NCBI GenBank assembly: GCA_947034885.2
Contig: OX344754.2
Location: forward strand, 15,456,501-15,520,500
Origin: Thuidium tamariscinum
Lineage: Eukaryota > Streptophyta > Bryopsida > Hypnales > Thuidiaceae
Reading direction: 5' to 3'
Length of the DNA: 64,000 nucleotides
Below the pieces are notes generated by a model. It did not search any database. It was not told where the DNA came from and was given only the letters and a program-made list of their open reading frames with translations. The position numbers and the translations under genes were made by a program. Of this stretch, positions 52,836-64,000 are shown in pieces; the stretch's first letter is position 1; each line of letters begins with the position of its first letter.

Positions 52836-53657
52836 AGCTGTCAAACCACTAACCCTCCTCCTCGTCGATCTCTTCACATGCTACTTCAATAAATCACCTC
52901 CTTCGCCATGAATCCACGATCATTTGCTGTAATACTTCTGCCAATGTAATAAAATATCCTTTGATTCAACCCTGAAAACGACATTCAATTCAGAAAAGAA
53001 AGAATGCTACGAAAACACGAAGCTTACGAATCAGAATCACGAATCAAATTACGAATTCCTGCAATATGCAGAGACTGTGAAGAGCATGCGGTGAGTACAT
53101 CACTGTTCCCAGATAGTGGATTTTTCGTTAGATTCTTCGTTAAAATCCATCGTTGGGGTTCAAATCCTAAACCCTTTTGCAATTGTGACGAGCCTGAGTT
53201 CCTGTGCTCTTGGGAAGCAAAATTCACAAGCGAACTTTTGAAATTCTAAAGAAGGCAACTGTTGGATCCTACAAAAGTAGTTCCAATTTCTTTTACCAAA
53301 TTAGATACAAAGGAACATATTATGTATCATGGATGATATATTTGAAAATTTTGAATTCTAGAAAGCAAGAGACTTTGAAATAGATTGTTGAGGTCATAGA
53401 ATGCAAAATTAACTATTACAAAGTAGGAGGTAGAATTTTACATTAGATCCCCTGAAGTTGAATGAGATCTATTATCAATGAAATGGTCAAACACTTTATT
53501 TGGGCTAAATTTAGTACATTAATCCCTATTAGACAAAGGTATTTTCTAGCTCTTAAACCATTCAAAACTACCATGTTTGCTATGTCCACCCAAGAAACCA
53601 AAAAAAAAACATTTTTCTTAAAACCTAACTATAAGATCTTGTAAATCACTTGTCTTA
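52836..53657. other. Upstream region of NTAQ1
   Basis: This is the expected promoter and leader of NTAQ1 on the minus strand. No element can be named with confidence. An 81-codon frame at 53004-53249 (plus) lacks recognisable motifs. A three-unit telomere-like CCTAAA run is nearby at about 52664-52681, inside NTAQ1 intron 1. Confidence 0.4.
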
Positions 53658-54010
53658 GGGCCGCTTTACACCAAGATTAGGGGCCAATTTGGTGTATCTA
53701 GGGCCAAGAATCCTAGCTTCTGATTGGTTGAGAGGCTCAAATCAACCCCAACCCCTTTACACCAAGAGGCTTGGCCAATTTGCTATGTCATAGTTTTATT
53801 TCCTCATATAGACGATCTAACATGACCCTAATATGGCCCCAACTTGTTAAATTGGGTGCACCAAAAATGGGAGGACAATTGGAGGACAATTCTTGTCCCG
53901 GAGGCCAATGTCAGATTACTTGGGGCCGGCCTCAAGCCTAAGAATGGGGTGAAATTTTGGGCAATTGTCTTGATGATGAATTGTTCCAACTTCTAGGTGT
54001 AAAGCGGCCC
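53658..54010. mobile_element. Tourist-like MITE (PIF/Harbinger type), 353 bp
   Basis: Perfect 15-base terminal inverted repeats GGGCCGCTTTACACC lie at 53658-53672 and, inverted, at 53996-54010. They are flanked by the direct three-base TTA at 53655-53657 and 54011-54013. A TTA or TAA target duplication and GC-rich termini starting GG are the marks of Tourist-like MITEs mobilised by PIF/Harbinger transposases. No coding frame is present. Confidence 0.85.
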
Positions 54011-54105
54011 TTAAATCATGTCATAAAGATTTCATGATGTTTGACCATATCAATTGGAAGATATTAGCATTGAAAGTTGAAAAAAAAGTATTTTGAATTC
54101 TAGCA

Positions 54106-55043
54106 TAACCCCTAAAGGACCAACATGCCTTTTTTGGCAACATAGCGATTTTGGATAGATACATGTAACTAGAGATTTACATATTTTGAGACCAAAATTT
54201 AGTAGAAGGTATGCACAAGGATTATCTTTAAAGCCTAACAATTTTTGTGACTTTTGGCTTCATGGTTGATAAGTTATTACATAACATGCAGTTTGTTTCT
54301 CAACTCGGGCAGTTTGGGCAGATAAAAAAAAAATCTCTTTTTTTGAAATCAACAATTTGAAATTGGTTTTGTAGATTTATGTATACGTGGAAAGCTTTGA
54401 ATCATTCCATTTGAGTTAATTAGTCAAAAGTTATGAAGAATTTTAGTTTGTTGGTAGTTATGGATTTTCTTCTCTAAAATAAACTTTGAAGTCATTTATT
54501 TTACTCAATTTTCAATATTTTTGAAAAAAATAAAAACATTGGCTGTAGATTGTGTATTAAAACATTTGAACCATTGGGATTGGCATTTTTCAATTCAATA
54601 AATAAATTGTTACCATTTTTGTATTTTGAATCATTCTCTATGTTTTTCTACTTACTATTTTTTTGTACATGTTGTATAATTCCAAATCATATGAAAATTT
54701 TCAAGCATGTAGCCAACTTGAATTGAAGAATGAATCCAAAGAGTTGCAACCATTTTGGACATTTTTTCAGACAAATATGGCCTTTTGAAATGTAGCTACC
54801 CAGATTTTCGCAATGGAAAAAAATGATTTTTGTAACTTCAAACACTAGTATCTTACAATCTACATGGCAAAAGAAATTTTAATTTTTTGAAATTTTCTCT
54901 TCATCTTTCCAAACTAATGCGCTAAAAGATCCTATAGTTACATTTGTCAAAAAATGTTTGTTTTTTAAATTTGGTAGCTGTCCTAGAGATGACAATTTTA
55001 GAGCAGTTTTGGTCGAAACATAGTCACAGTCCTTTAGGGGTTA
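54106..55043. mobile_element. TTAACCC-type inverted-repeat element, reference-length copy
   Basis: The left end reads TAACCCCTAAAGGACCAAC and the right end is the inverse of TTAACCCCTAAAGGACTG. At about 938 bases it is the cleanest member and serves to show the nested insertion in the copy at 6257-7871. There is no transposase frame. Confidence 0.75.
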
Positions 55044-58000
55044 AAATTTAAGATGACTTTGATTGCCCCCGTGATTGCCATTTATGGAATCTTTTTGTAC
55101 TATGGACCATGAATTAAAAAAAATTTGTATTGAACACTTGAGTTGAAAGTTGGGAAAATTGAATTGAATTAAAACACTTGATTTTAATTCACTGAAAAAA
55201 TTGTTAAATAGAAATAGGTCCTAGATTGAACAAAACACCATAATCTTGAAAGTGAGATTGATCTTGCAAAAAAACTTAATTGTACCAAAAAAAATTGGAA
55301 AAGTTTGAAAATTTGCATTCAAAAATGAATTCTATAAGTTTTTTTAAAAGAAATCACTCAGATTGCCAAAAATACAAAATTGTCCATAACTTTCTCATTA
55401 TTAGTCCAAATAGAATGAATCAAAGCTTCAAATTTAGACCAAAATATAACCTTTGAAGGAAAAAAACTAGAATTAAAAAAGAATTCTTTTTCTTGTTTTT
55501 GTTTTGTTTTATCCAATGAATTGCCTTCAAGACTTAGAATGGCACAACTTTTGCTCTTGGGCACCAATTAAAATAAACATTATATTTTCAAAAAGCTAAT
55601 TTGATTTCCTATCTTCAATAAAAAATCAAAAAATCATATAAGAAAATCAAGTTACACAAGCCTACCCCAAATCCCAAATGACCCCATAAGGACTTTAGTG
55701 CTTTAGTAGTTAATTGTCTTTGAACATCAACCCTATATTTCACATACATCTGAAACGTATGTGAAAATATAAATTGTCTATCACATTGAAAAATTTGTCA
55801 TTGCTATAATTTTATAGCTAAAAGTATAAATAAATAAATAAACATAGAATAAGTAGTTCTATTTATGAAAAATCATTTAAGAAGTTTAAGCAGCAATGGA
55901 GATTGTGTGAAAACAATTCTATTATTTTGTTAACCTAATTCCTTCAACAAAGAACAACCTTAATGAACCTTTGCAAAGACTTTTAAGTCAAATTTCACTA
56001 TTGAATTAAATTTATTCTTTTATATTGTATAATATACAGTATAGTTTTTTTCTAGCCAAAGAACTTATTTGATATTGATGAATTTTTTTCTTAAAACTTT
56101 TACATTAGAATAATATAAAATTTTTATCAAAATGAAGGTTAGAATGAAAATTTTGATTTTGTGATTTAAATGTAAAATACATTTTAAAAGAACAAATAAT
56201 GAATGAAAAACATGTAATACTATAGGATTTGGACTCTAACACATAAGGCTTGCAATTGCAACATTTTTTTAACTTAAATGAAATAATAAAAATAGCTAAG
56301 ATAAAAATGAAATTCAAATTGACCAAGATGCATTTATTTTTTGAATGTGTGGACATTTAAGGGTTAAAAAAAGTGTGCCTATAATTGACACAAATAGAAA
56401 CTAAGGACATGTATCATTATTAAATATAAATTATTTTTAGTAGATCTTATTGGCAATTCAAATTGGGCTTCAACTCACTTTGGAATGCAATTTTTTAACA
56501 CCAAATTCCTTTATTTTCAACCCCTAGATTCCTTAACTTCTTCTTCATTTCAATTACAAGCAACCATAAATCTACTAATTTTTTTATTAATCCAATTGAT
56601 TTTCTCATATATGTTCAATTTACTAAAATTATAATAGTATATCAATAAATATACATAGCAAAGATTTGTCCCCTTTTACAAAGAACCAACAAAGCTAATT
56701 ATATTTATCATATAAGTTGAACTTCAATTAGCCCATTCACTGGTTGATAACCACAAATGTACCACCTTTCTATCATGCAATAATATGATTTAAAGAAATC
56801 TTGTTCTATTTGACTATACGTACAATGCAAAAGAAGAAATTAAAAATAATTGAAGGTCTAATTAATATCAAGCTCCTCATTTCCTTCAATCAATGTTGAG
56901 CTCTTCTAAAAGATAGTTTTTAAGATGTGAGAATAGTCTCTTGAACTTAGTGGAATTCTTCTACAAATTTATGGTTTTTTGCAAAATATATTGAAATCCT
57001 TTTAAAAGTTAGAGAAAGACAAGGCAATGGATAATAAAACTTGAAATCCTTAAACAAATTTGTGCCAATAGATATTGGCCTAGTATTCACCCACCCAAAA
57101 ACTTATATCCCTTAAAAGAAATGGTAGAAAGGTGTCAATTCCTTCCAATGAGTATTTGCCAAATGAAGGTTTCAAAGATGTAAATAGTTCTCTCCTAATA
57201 ATTTGATCATTGGCCAATTCTCATAATTTCTAAACATATTAGTTTTACATCCTTTTCTTGGCTATTTAATCCAATTTGGAGCAAAGATAATTGACTAACA
57301 ATATACTAAACTCCAATTTTCCCACATAATAATTTACTCTAAAAAAACACAATATGATCTACAATTACTTTCCTCTAAATTAGTTAGATCAACTAATCTA
57401 CACAAACCTTCATATATGTACTCACTCATTAATTTGTGTACAAATTTATATATACTTAAATATTAAAAACAAGTCACTCTCTTTTGTATAGTCTACTAAT
57501 AGATAGTACAAATTTCTCCTCCTTGCACAAGTATGCAACAACACTTTTTTAAAAATAGTAATCCTTTAAATAATATTAGAAGGGATGTTGTAATAGGGTT
57601 TAATTTTTGTGGGATGTTGTGAAATTTTACTAGAAGAATAAACATTTATTTGGAGTCTTTGCTCTTTGAGGCATCATGTAGGATCTAAGATGAATAAACT
57701 TTCAACTCTTAAAAGTATTGTCAAGAACCCTTTACTTAGTATCATATTTAGTAGATTTTTAGAATGCAAACTATGTATTAAAATATAGTTCAACATTTAG
57801 TATCTTTCATTTGGATGTCATGATAGCATCTAACCATATCATGCTCAAACAAAATACCATATGCATAGAATACACCTAGAGAATACATTACCATTTTGTA
57901 GCTTTTGAGACATGTTCAAGAGGTGCAACAATGATACAAATTAGAATTGCAATGTGTCATAAAACTACAAAAAGAATATCAATTGATGCCCAACAAAATT

Positions 58001-58395
58001 TCATAAAGAGACTTGTGAAAGTAAGGGAGGTAAGTTTTGACTTCTATAAGACTATTTTCAATATTAGGCTTCAACATTGTGGTTATTTTTAGCTTGACAT
58101 CAAGAAATTGCTATTCCCGAAAATGTAATTTTTCACTACTTACATAGAAGTGAAAGCATTATGAAACTCAAAGTAGATAATTTCAATTCACATTCTATGA
58201 AATTTGAGGGCAAGAAGAGACTATTTAAAGGTTGTTCCTTTGGCAGTTCCCTATGTTGCCGAAAATTGCAAACCAATCTAACAACCCAATTTTCTGAATT
58301 AAAAAAAATTCTAATAGTTTCAAAAAGTATTAAAAAATTGAACACTGAATTATAAAAGTAATTTTTTCAAAATTAAAAAATGATTAATTAATTAA
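55044..58395. other. AT-rich gene-free stretch with one dispersed repeat fragment
   Basis: Positions 55340-55570 are an inverted, diverged copy of part of the kinase 3' flank (3470-3650), sharing the TTGTCCATAACTTTCTCATT-like core. Elsewhere only short frames occur, and nothing else was recognised over about 2.8 kb. Confidence 0.5.
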
Positions 58396-59278
58396 TTAAC
58401 CCCTTAAGGTTTTTGACTATGTTTCCACCAAAATCATTACAAAACTGTGATTTCTAGTACAAGTGCAATTTTTTTGAATAAATTTTCTTTTGATATATTT
58501 AATCATAGGATCATGTAGTTAGGTGGTCTGAAAAGATGTAGAAAAATTTTCAAAAACTTTCTTCTTGTAGATTGCAAGATATTAACATTTGAACTAGCAA
58601 AAATCCTTATTTTATCCTTGCGAAATTCTAGGCAATTGCACTTCACAAGGTCACATTTGTACGAATAAATAATCAAAATGATGAGTACTCTTTGAATTCA
58701 TTTTACAAGTTAAGTTGTCTATATGCTCAAAAAAATTCAATTCATTTGAAATTGTACAACATATAGGAAAAAAATAGTAAGTAGAAAGAAGTAGAAAATG
58801 CTTAAAAATACTAAATCGTCAATGATTTCTTTATAAAAATTAAAAAATTAAAAATTGAATTAAATAAAGAATTTCAAACTTTTTTGCAGAGTATAAATTC
58901 TATAACTACCCACAAACTACCACAAACTGAGATTCCTTATAACTTTTGACTCATTTATTGAAATGGAATGATTCAAATCTTTCCACATAGATAAAAATCT
59001 ACTAAACCTATTTCAAATTTTTATTTCTTAAAAAAACAATAGTTAAAGAAGTTGTTTTTGTTGCCCAGGTTGCCTGTAGTTCAAAGGAAACAACATATCC
59101 TACCATAACTTTTAAACCATGTAGTCAAAAGTTATGAAAATTGTTGGGCCTCAAAGCTACTCCTCAAACACATATTCTAAAAAAATTTCAAAGAAAAAAA
59201 AATAAAAACTCCATTTGTAGTGAGCTGCCCAAAATTTCTATGTTGCCAAAAAACGTAGTTCATGGCTATAGGGGTTAA
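58396..59278. mobile_element. TTAACCC-type inverted-repeat element
   Basis: The left end reads TTAACCCCTTAAGG and the right end is the inverse of TTAACCCCTATAGCC. The interior matches the other members, in the orientation opposite to 54106-55043. No coding frame. Confidence 0.65.
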
Positions 59279-60409
59279 ATTAATATCTAATGTAGTATAG
59301 TCTCGCCCATGACAAATTACTAATGTGGCACTAAAGGAGAAATACCCAATTATTGCACATGTACCTTGCAATGGACCTTAGATTCATCCAAAACTGTCCC
59401 AAGACTTTAGTAATGAATCTGCCAAATGCTTGACTCTAATTTGTTGATACATATAGAGGATACATACCAAAATTTGATTGGCTTACTATTGATATTAGCA
59501 AGGTTCAGATTTGGAGGCATCTATTGAACAATTTTAGTAGTCTAAGGAGCCAACCCTTTGAAAAATCATAGAATTTATACATGACATCTGAAAAATGTTT
59601 TTTTGGAACAATCATGATTTTTACTCATTAATACTAGAAGAATATTAATTTTTTTAAAGATACCTCCAATCATGAAAAATTCCTTATTTGGATGTTTTTG
59701 GGTGTTTCCACTCTATTTCTTGAGTTCCTATAGTCTAGGAACTCGCAATTTCTTTTAGCCCTCCAATTTCATCTAATGTATTATTAAGGTATCGTCTTCT
59801 TTTGATAAAGATATTGTTAAGTATCTCCTAAGTATCACATGAGTCATTGAAGAAATAGTTGGCTCACTAGAAAAGATTAGAGGCCTCTAAGAGCTTGTGA
59901 GTTCGTGCAATCTTGGAATACATAAACTACAGAATTGCATGAATTTGACGTGGCCACGACTGTGCCATGTCATTAAATTATATTTTTTTTGGAAAAAGAA
60001 AATGTGAACTTCTTTCTGCATTATAGGAACCCAATTTTTTTTTTTTTTTTTTTGTATTTTTTGTTAAATGCTGGCCTGACAGCAACCAATCATTTCAGGG
60101 AGTGTTTTTAGAACAGATCTGAAATGGCCCTTCAAAGGCCTCAAATATCATCTAATGACTTCTCTAAAAAGATCAAAGGAAAAAAATTCAAACCTCTTTC
60201 CATAAGATTCTAATTTTTTACACAAGGATCTAGATGGGATGATATTGTCAAAAGGTGAGGATTAGGACCTGTTTACACAAAAAAAACACTTAGGGTCATA
60301 GCCTCAAAAATTGAAGTGCTTTGATTGGAACTTTAGGTTGGTACCATAGCTATCTTTTAATCAAAACACTCGATTTCTTTGGGCTCCAATCCAAGGTTTT
60401 TTTGGTGTA
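59279..60409. other. Gene-free stretch with MITE-like fragments and a T19 run
   Basis: The segment 59727-59780 resembles the right part of the element at 30052-30314. The segment near 60130-60165 (AAGGCCTCAAATATCATC then TAATGA) resembles the same termini, and a possible partner lies near 59873. A run of nineteen T lies at 60035-60053. Element boundaries cannot be fixed. Confidence 0.4.
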
Positions 60410-60810
60410 TTAACCCATTAAGGACGGGTCAACCACTTTTGGGTTGATTATGTCACATTTCTATTGGTAGGGAAGATTTGTTATGAATTGTGTTGTAGTT
60501 TGGTCGAGACGGATGAGCTCAATCTAATGGAACAGAAATTGGGCCAATCTGACCAACCATGTGGTCTTAGACTTGAAATTTGTGAGGATTGAGGGGCTGA
60601 AAATGAAACAAAGATGTGTTATAATAGTTTTGAAGGCAACATCACTTGCCCCAAATAAAACAACTTCAGTATATTGTATTCAAATTGCACTCATCCGTAC
60701 GGTAAAATCCTACTAGACCTATGTTATGCTTCAAAAGTGAACATTCATCTAATTTGACCAAAGACTACACTGCCCACCCTTGAAATCGACCATGGTCCTG
60801 AATGGGTTAA
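60410..60810. mobile_element. Short TTAACCC-type inverted-repeat element (401 bp)
   Basis: The left end reads TTAACCCATTAAGGACGGG and the right end is the inverse of TTAACCCATTCAGGACCA. The terminal bases match the longer family (TTAACCC..T..AGGAC), but the interior does not appear related. Confidence 0.6.
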
Positions 60811-61129
60811 GGCCCTTAAATACTCTTACTTTAGTTTCTTCTTTTTTTCCTTCCAAATGGTTGGAGGAGTAGTATAAAGAAGAGCTATGTCCATCTAGCA
60901 AAACATTAAATACTACCTTCAAGGGTAGGCCCCTTAGGATAAATTTTGGGTTTTACGGGATAAAATTGAAAAAAGACCCCTATTTTGTACCATGTCTAGG
61001 GTATGATTGTTTTTTCTCTTCAGGTCCATACAGAGTATTTAATTGCAAATATGAATTCAGAATTTGCAAAAAAAAAATTCAGAAAATTTAAAATCCCTGA
61101 ATTTCCCCCCGAGATAAATCCACCCTGCT

Positions 61130-61825
61130 GGGCACACCTTCGAGAGTTCGAGGGCAGGATTTAACGTCCTCCGGTCCGTCTGTGCTCCCCAGCACGCTTT
61201 GTGCGTGCCTCCGTCTCTCCACCACTCATCAATCCACTCCACGAAGAAACAATAATAAACAATCCAACCGAGATTCCAATTCCTTTCTGTGGACCAGTTC
61301 ACTGTTCCTTCTTCGTTGCCTCTTCTTCTTCATTTGCACGCTCATCAATCACCACATCCTCGCACTTCGCCTTTCACTAGCACTGGTGAGACAGGGATCT
61401 GGCAACAAACGAAAGCTTTTCGAAGCTGGAGGATCTATTGCACTCGTCGGCCTCTCGTGTCAGTGGATCTCTGCTGCTGCTGCTGCTGCTACTGCAGTCG
61501 TCTGGACGTACAGTGTGTTTCTGCTGCAACGATTTGCTCCAGCTCCTCGACCTCTCTGCCTGCCACTGAGATCAACTCCCAGGTGGGAAATTCTATAAGC
61601 CCCTAAGCTAGCTCTGCGAAGCTGCACTGCGGTTGTGTGTGCTGTTTGACATTCCTCGCTAGGGGTATTTTTGGCGCAGTGAGGGACTCTGACTGAATGA
61701 AATTGTGGGTTGCGCTACCTTCCGTGCAGGTGGAGTAGGAGAAGTTCCGTCTGCTGCTGCTGCTGCTGAGGTTGTTGGAATACCAGAAAGGGGTATCTTT
61801 GCAACGCAAAGTTCGGGCAAGAAAG
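61130..61825 (+). promoter_or_regulatory. Probable promoter and 5' leader of the OEP16 gene
   Basis: The composition changes from AT-rich to GC-rich near 61130. Two CTG trinucleotide runs lie at 61471-61490 and 61751-61768. A possible leader intron runs from a donor at about 61581 (CAG|GTGGGA) to an acceptor at about 61730 (GTGCAG|GTGGAG). Frames here open only at GTG codons and resemble nothing known. Transcript evidence would be needed to fix the leader. Confidence 0.4.
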
Positions 61826-62942
61826 ATGCCTTACCGGCATTTCCACGTGAGGGGAGAGTCCCCGACGGTGGACTTGGTGGTGGACACGGGCAACCCGATC
61901 TTGAACTCCACGCTGAACGGATTCCTTAAAGTGGCGCCTGTGGGGGCGACGCACGCGGCCACGCAGGAAGCGTTCAAGATTTTCCAGAAGGAGAGCGTGA
62001 CGAAGCGGGACTTGGAGGTTTTGGTGAAGAAGGCTGGTCACGAGGGGCTTCAATGGGGTCTTGTGGCTGGGGTTTACTCTGGTATGGTTGGATTGATGAC
62101 TTGATTGCTTGGTTGCTGGAGTGCTGGATTCACCATTCTGGATGGAATGTTTAAGTTCGTGTTGCTGCTTGTGAGCTTTGGACATTCGATTGGAGCAGGG
62201 GTCTTCAATTCTGTGCTGGATTAGGGTTTAGCGGTTTACAGAGTGTTGAAATCGCACAGCATTTAACGAGAGAGAATGTACTTTTGTACTCCTCAAAGTA
62301 TTCGAAGACATAATTGAACGAGTTGACAAAATGGTGGCATTTGGTTTTGGTGAAGAGGTCAAGGGAAGTGGATTGATCATGTTGAGTTGCGTACTAGGGT
62401 AGAGTTTGTGATTGCCAGAACTCATACCGTCAATTGTCGATTGTTGGGATGTGGGATGAGATGTCAAGTGCCCGGATGCTGTTGACGTTCATAGGATTTA
62501 CACTGGTAGGGTTTGATTGCTTGCTTGCTGGATTCTCCATTCGTTGTGGAATACTCTAGTTCATGCTTCTGCTTGTGAGCTTTGGACAGTCGATGGAGAT
62601 TGAATTCTGCGCCGATTTAGGGTTTGTTTAATTACCGAGTGTTGGACACAGGGTTGCGTACTTCTGCCCGTGTGATTGTGAGAACTCATGCTGCCAATTG
62701 TCGATTGTGGGGATGCTTGACGCTCATGGGATGTGTGTACTGACTGTTTGGATTCAGGTGTGGAGTATGGGATTCATCGCGTGCGGGGACGGCGGGACTG
62801 GACGAATGCAACTCTGGGAGGGGCTCTCACGGGTGCAATTCTCACCCTGGGCGACAAGCACTTCGATAAGCAGAAATTGATCAAGACGGCCATCACGGGG
62901 GGAGCCATCGCCACCGCTAACGAGTTGCTTCGCTATTTGTAG
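61826..62942 (+). CDS. OEP16: Chloroplast outer envelope pore protein 16 (Tim17/22 family)
   Basis: Two coding exons, 61826-62081 and 62758-62942, join in phase across a GT-AG intron (TACTCTG|GTATGG to TTCAG|GTGTGG) and code 146 residues. The product matches plant OEP16-1/OEP16-2: VDTGNPILNSTLNGFLKV near residue 20, then EGLQWGLVAGVYSGVEYG, IHRVRGRRDWTNATLGGALTGA and a C-terminal glycine-rich helix (GGAIATANELL). The family forms a cation-selective channel in the plastid outer envelope that passes amino acids and amines. Hydrophobic helices near 73-85, 100-115 and 128-142 fit its four-helix topology. An ATG at 61772 is also in frame, but the chosen start gives the N-terminus typical of the family. 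Confidence 0.92.
62082..62757 (+). repeat. OEP16 intron built of two diverged repeat copies
   Basis: Copy 1 (about 62103-62495) and copy 2 (about 62513-62735) share the TTGCTTG..TGCTGGA start, CTTGTGAGCTTTGGACA, and CAATTGTCGATTGT followed by GGGATG and a GACG.TCAT.GGAT end. Copy 2 lacks an internal stretch of copy 1. The intron probably grew by internal duplication. Confidence 0.65.
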
Positions 62943-64000
62943 ATTGTTTCTTCGTCCGCCTGTACTCTGTCGTGATTTCTGTTTGAGCTCGTAATGGATA
63001 TTTTCCATCCCCTACTGTAATAATAATTTGATAATCGCAATGCAAGCATTGTTGCTAAGCTTCGGTAGTCCAACTTTTTAGTTTACATTGTTCAGATGTA
63101 ATTATTGACATTGTTTGTGTAACTGTGAGCTCCCTGGCTCAGCATGAATGAGAACGTCAACACAGGAGTGTCGTGAATTCTGAGCGTGTATTTACTCTTG
63201 CCTCACTGATGAAGTTATGAGGGTTCAAAGGTGTTGAGTAGAATTAGATCATCGGCGAAAGGGCGAGATGGTGGTTGTCAGTGGTACCTTCGTCATTTGT
63301 AAAATGCTGATGGCAATGTGGAATGGTGAATGGCCTGATTCTTTCCCGAAGATGAAAACAACATGACCGTGTCCTGGTGGTCACGAGCTCGACATGTGAC
63401 CTTTGAAACTTGTCACGAGATTTCCATGCAGGTTAGACGGTGATTTAAGGTTTAGGAACTTCAACGCAGGCTGCCTCCTTCATAATGAGTACTGGGGCAG
63501 GTTCCAAGCGATTACTTGGAATGCAGGGACATTCAGGGCTGTCCATACCAGATCTCTTGCTTCAGGATTCGTGACTGTGTGTGCACTTCGGCAGGAGCTG
63601 GCTGGGCGATTCTGGTTCTTGTCGAGATCTAGTTATTCAATTCGAGGATAGGGTGTGGACTTCGTTCGACTTGTGGACGCACAGATGTGAATTGTGAGTT
63701 TGGAATCTTGAGAGATGGAGGATTTAGTACACGCTGAGAGATGGAGACTTCGACAATTGCAGATGGTGCAAATTTTTAGTCTGAGCTTTCATATAAGAGA
63801 AAGTTTTTATATATGGGAACAGATCCTATTCGTGCCATGTGATTGTATATTTGTACCTCATTGTAGTCACTATGTATCTGAGTATCAACTATTATTTAGC
63901 TTGTTGCAATGCAGCAGCAGACAAAAACTTCATGCTACAAGGCTTCATTGAGAAGATGTTCAAGTGGTCATTTGGGTTTACAGTGAGCAAATAAATGAAA
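62943..64000. other. Downstream of OEP16; no further gene recognised
   Basis: The first 150 bases probably hold the OEP16 3' UTR, with AATAATAA-type stretches near 63020. Frames at 63403-63651 and 63715-63951 have no recognisable motifs. The former opens only at a TTG. Confidence 0.4.

Noticed and set aside
53150..53175. A tRNA B-box-like GGTTCAAATCC
   Set aside because: No A box or cloverleaf could be formed from the surrounding 90 bases.
61182..61598. A 138-codon open frame upstream of OEP16
   Set aside because: It opens only at a GTG, is rich in low-complexity Ala and Leu from a CTG run, and resembles no family. It is more likely 5' leader.
61715..62185. A 156-codon minus-strand frame across OEP16 exon 1
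   Set aside because: It is antisense to a clearly recognised exon and crosses its splice donor.

Overview
The window looks like nuclear DNA of a land plant. It is AT-rich and repeat-rich, and three genes are split by GT-AG introns: a plastid tocopherol cyclase, an N-terminal glutamine amidohydrolase and a chloroplast outer-envelope OEP16 protein. Low gene density, many decayed DNA-transposon derivatives and a divergent TKL-type kinase family point to a large plant genome. A bryophyte, lycophyte, fern or gymnosperm seems likelier than a compact angiosperm genome, but the sequence alone does not settle the lineage.

Layout. Positions 1-37150 are built on three tandem units of one gene neighbourhood. 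Each unit carries an intact, intronless kinase: kinase 1 at 1728-2879, kinase 2 at 15737-16912, kinase 3 at 35599-36810. Units 2 and 3 also have, just upstream, the same broken kinase relic (14217-15055 and 33966-34905); unit 1 keeps only scraps of it. A further, much older relic (5872-8110) is split by a transposon-like element that is itself split by a second one. About 2.25 kb of 3' flank is duplicated with kinases 1 and 2. Between units 2 and 3 lie transposon remnants, tandem repeats and a decayed copy of the 5' end of the tocopherol cyclase gene (28620-29110).

Positions 37150-41800 are gene-poor. A tocopherol cyclase gene (VTE1, ten coding exons, minus strand) occupies 42019-47841, and an NTAQ1 gene (six coding exons, minus strand) occupies 50081-52835. 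Positions 53650-60810 are gene-free and hold at least four inverted-repeat elements. An OEP16 gene (two coding exons, plus strand) lies at 61826-62942.

The genes do not form a pathway. VTE1 makes tocopherols in the plastid, OEP16 is a channel of the plastid outer envelope, NTAQ1 acts in cytosolic or nuclear N-degron proteolysis, and the kinases have no assigned substrate. I found no novel multi-gene system. The most informative features are the duplication history of the kinase units, a transposon insertion with its empty site preserved in a sister unit, a Tourist-like element with a clean target duplication, and a recurrent family of elements ending in TTAACCC. No rRNA, CRISPR, autonomous transposase or reverse transcriptase was recognised. 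Exon boundaries were derived by hand from splice signals, reading phase and family similarity recalled from memory; no alignment was run.
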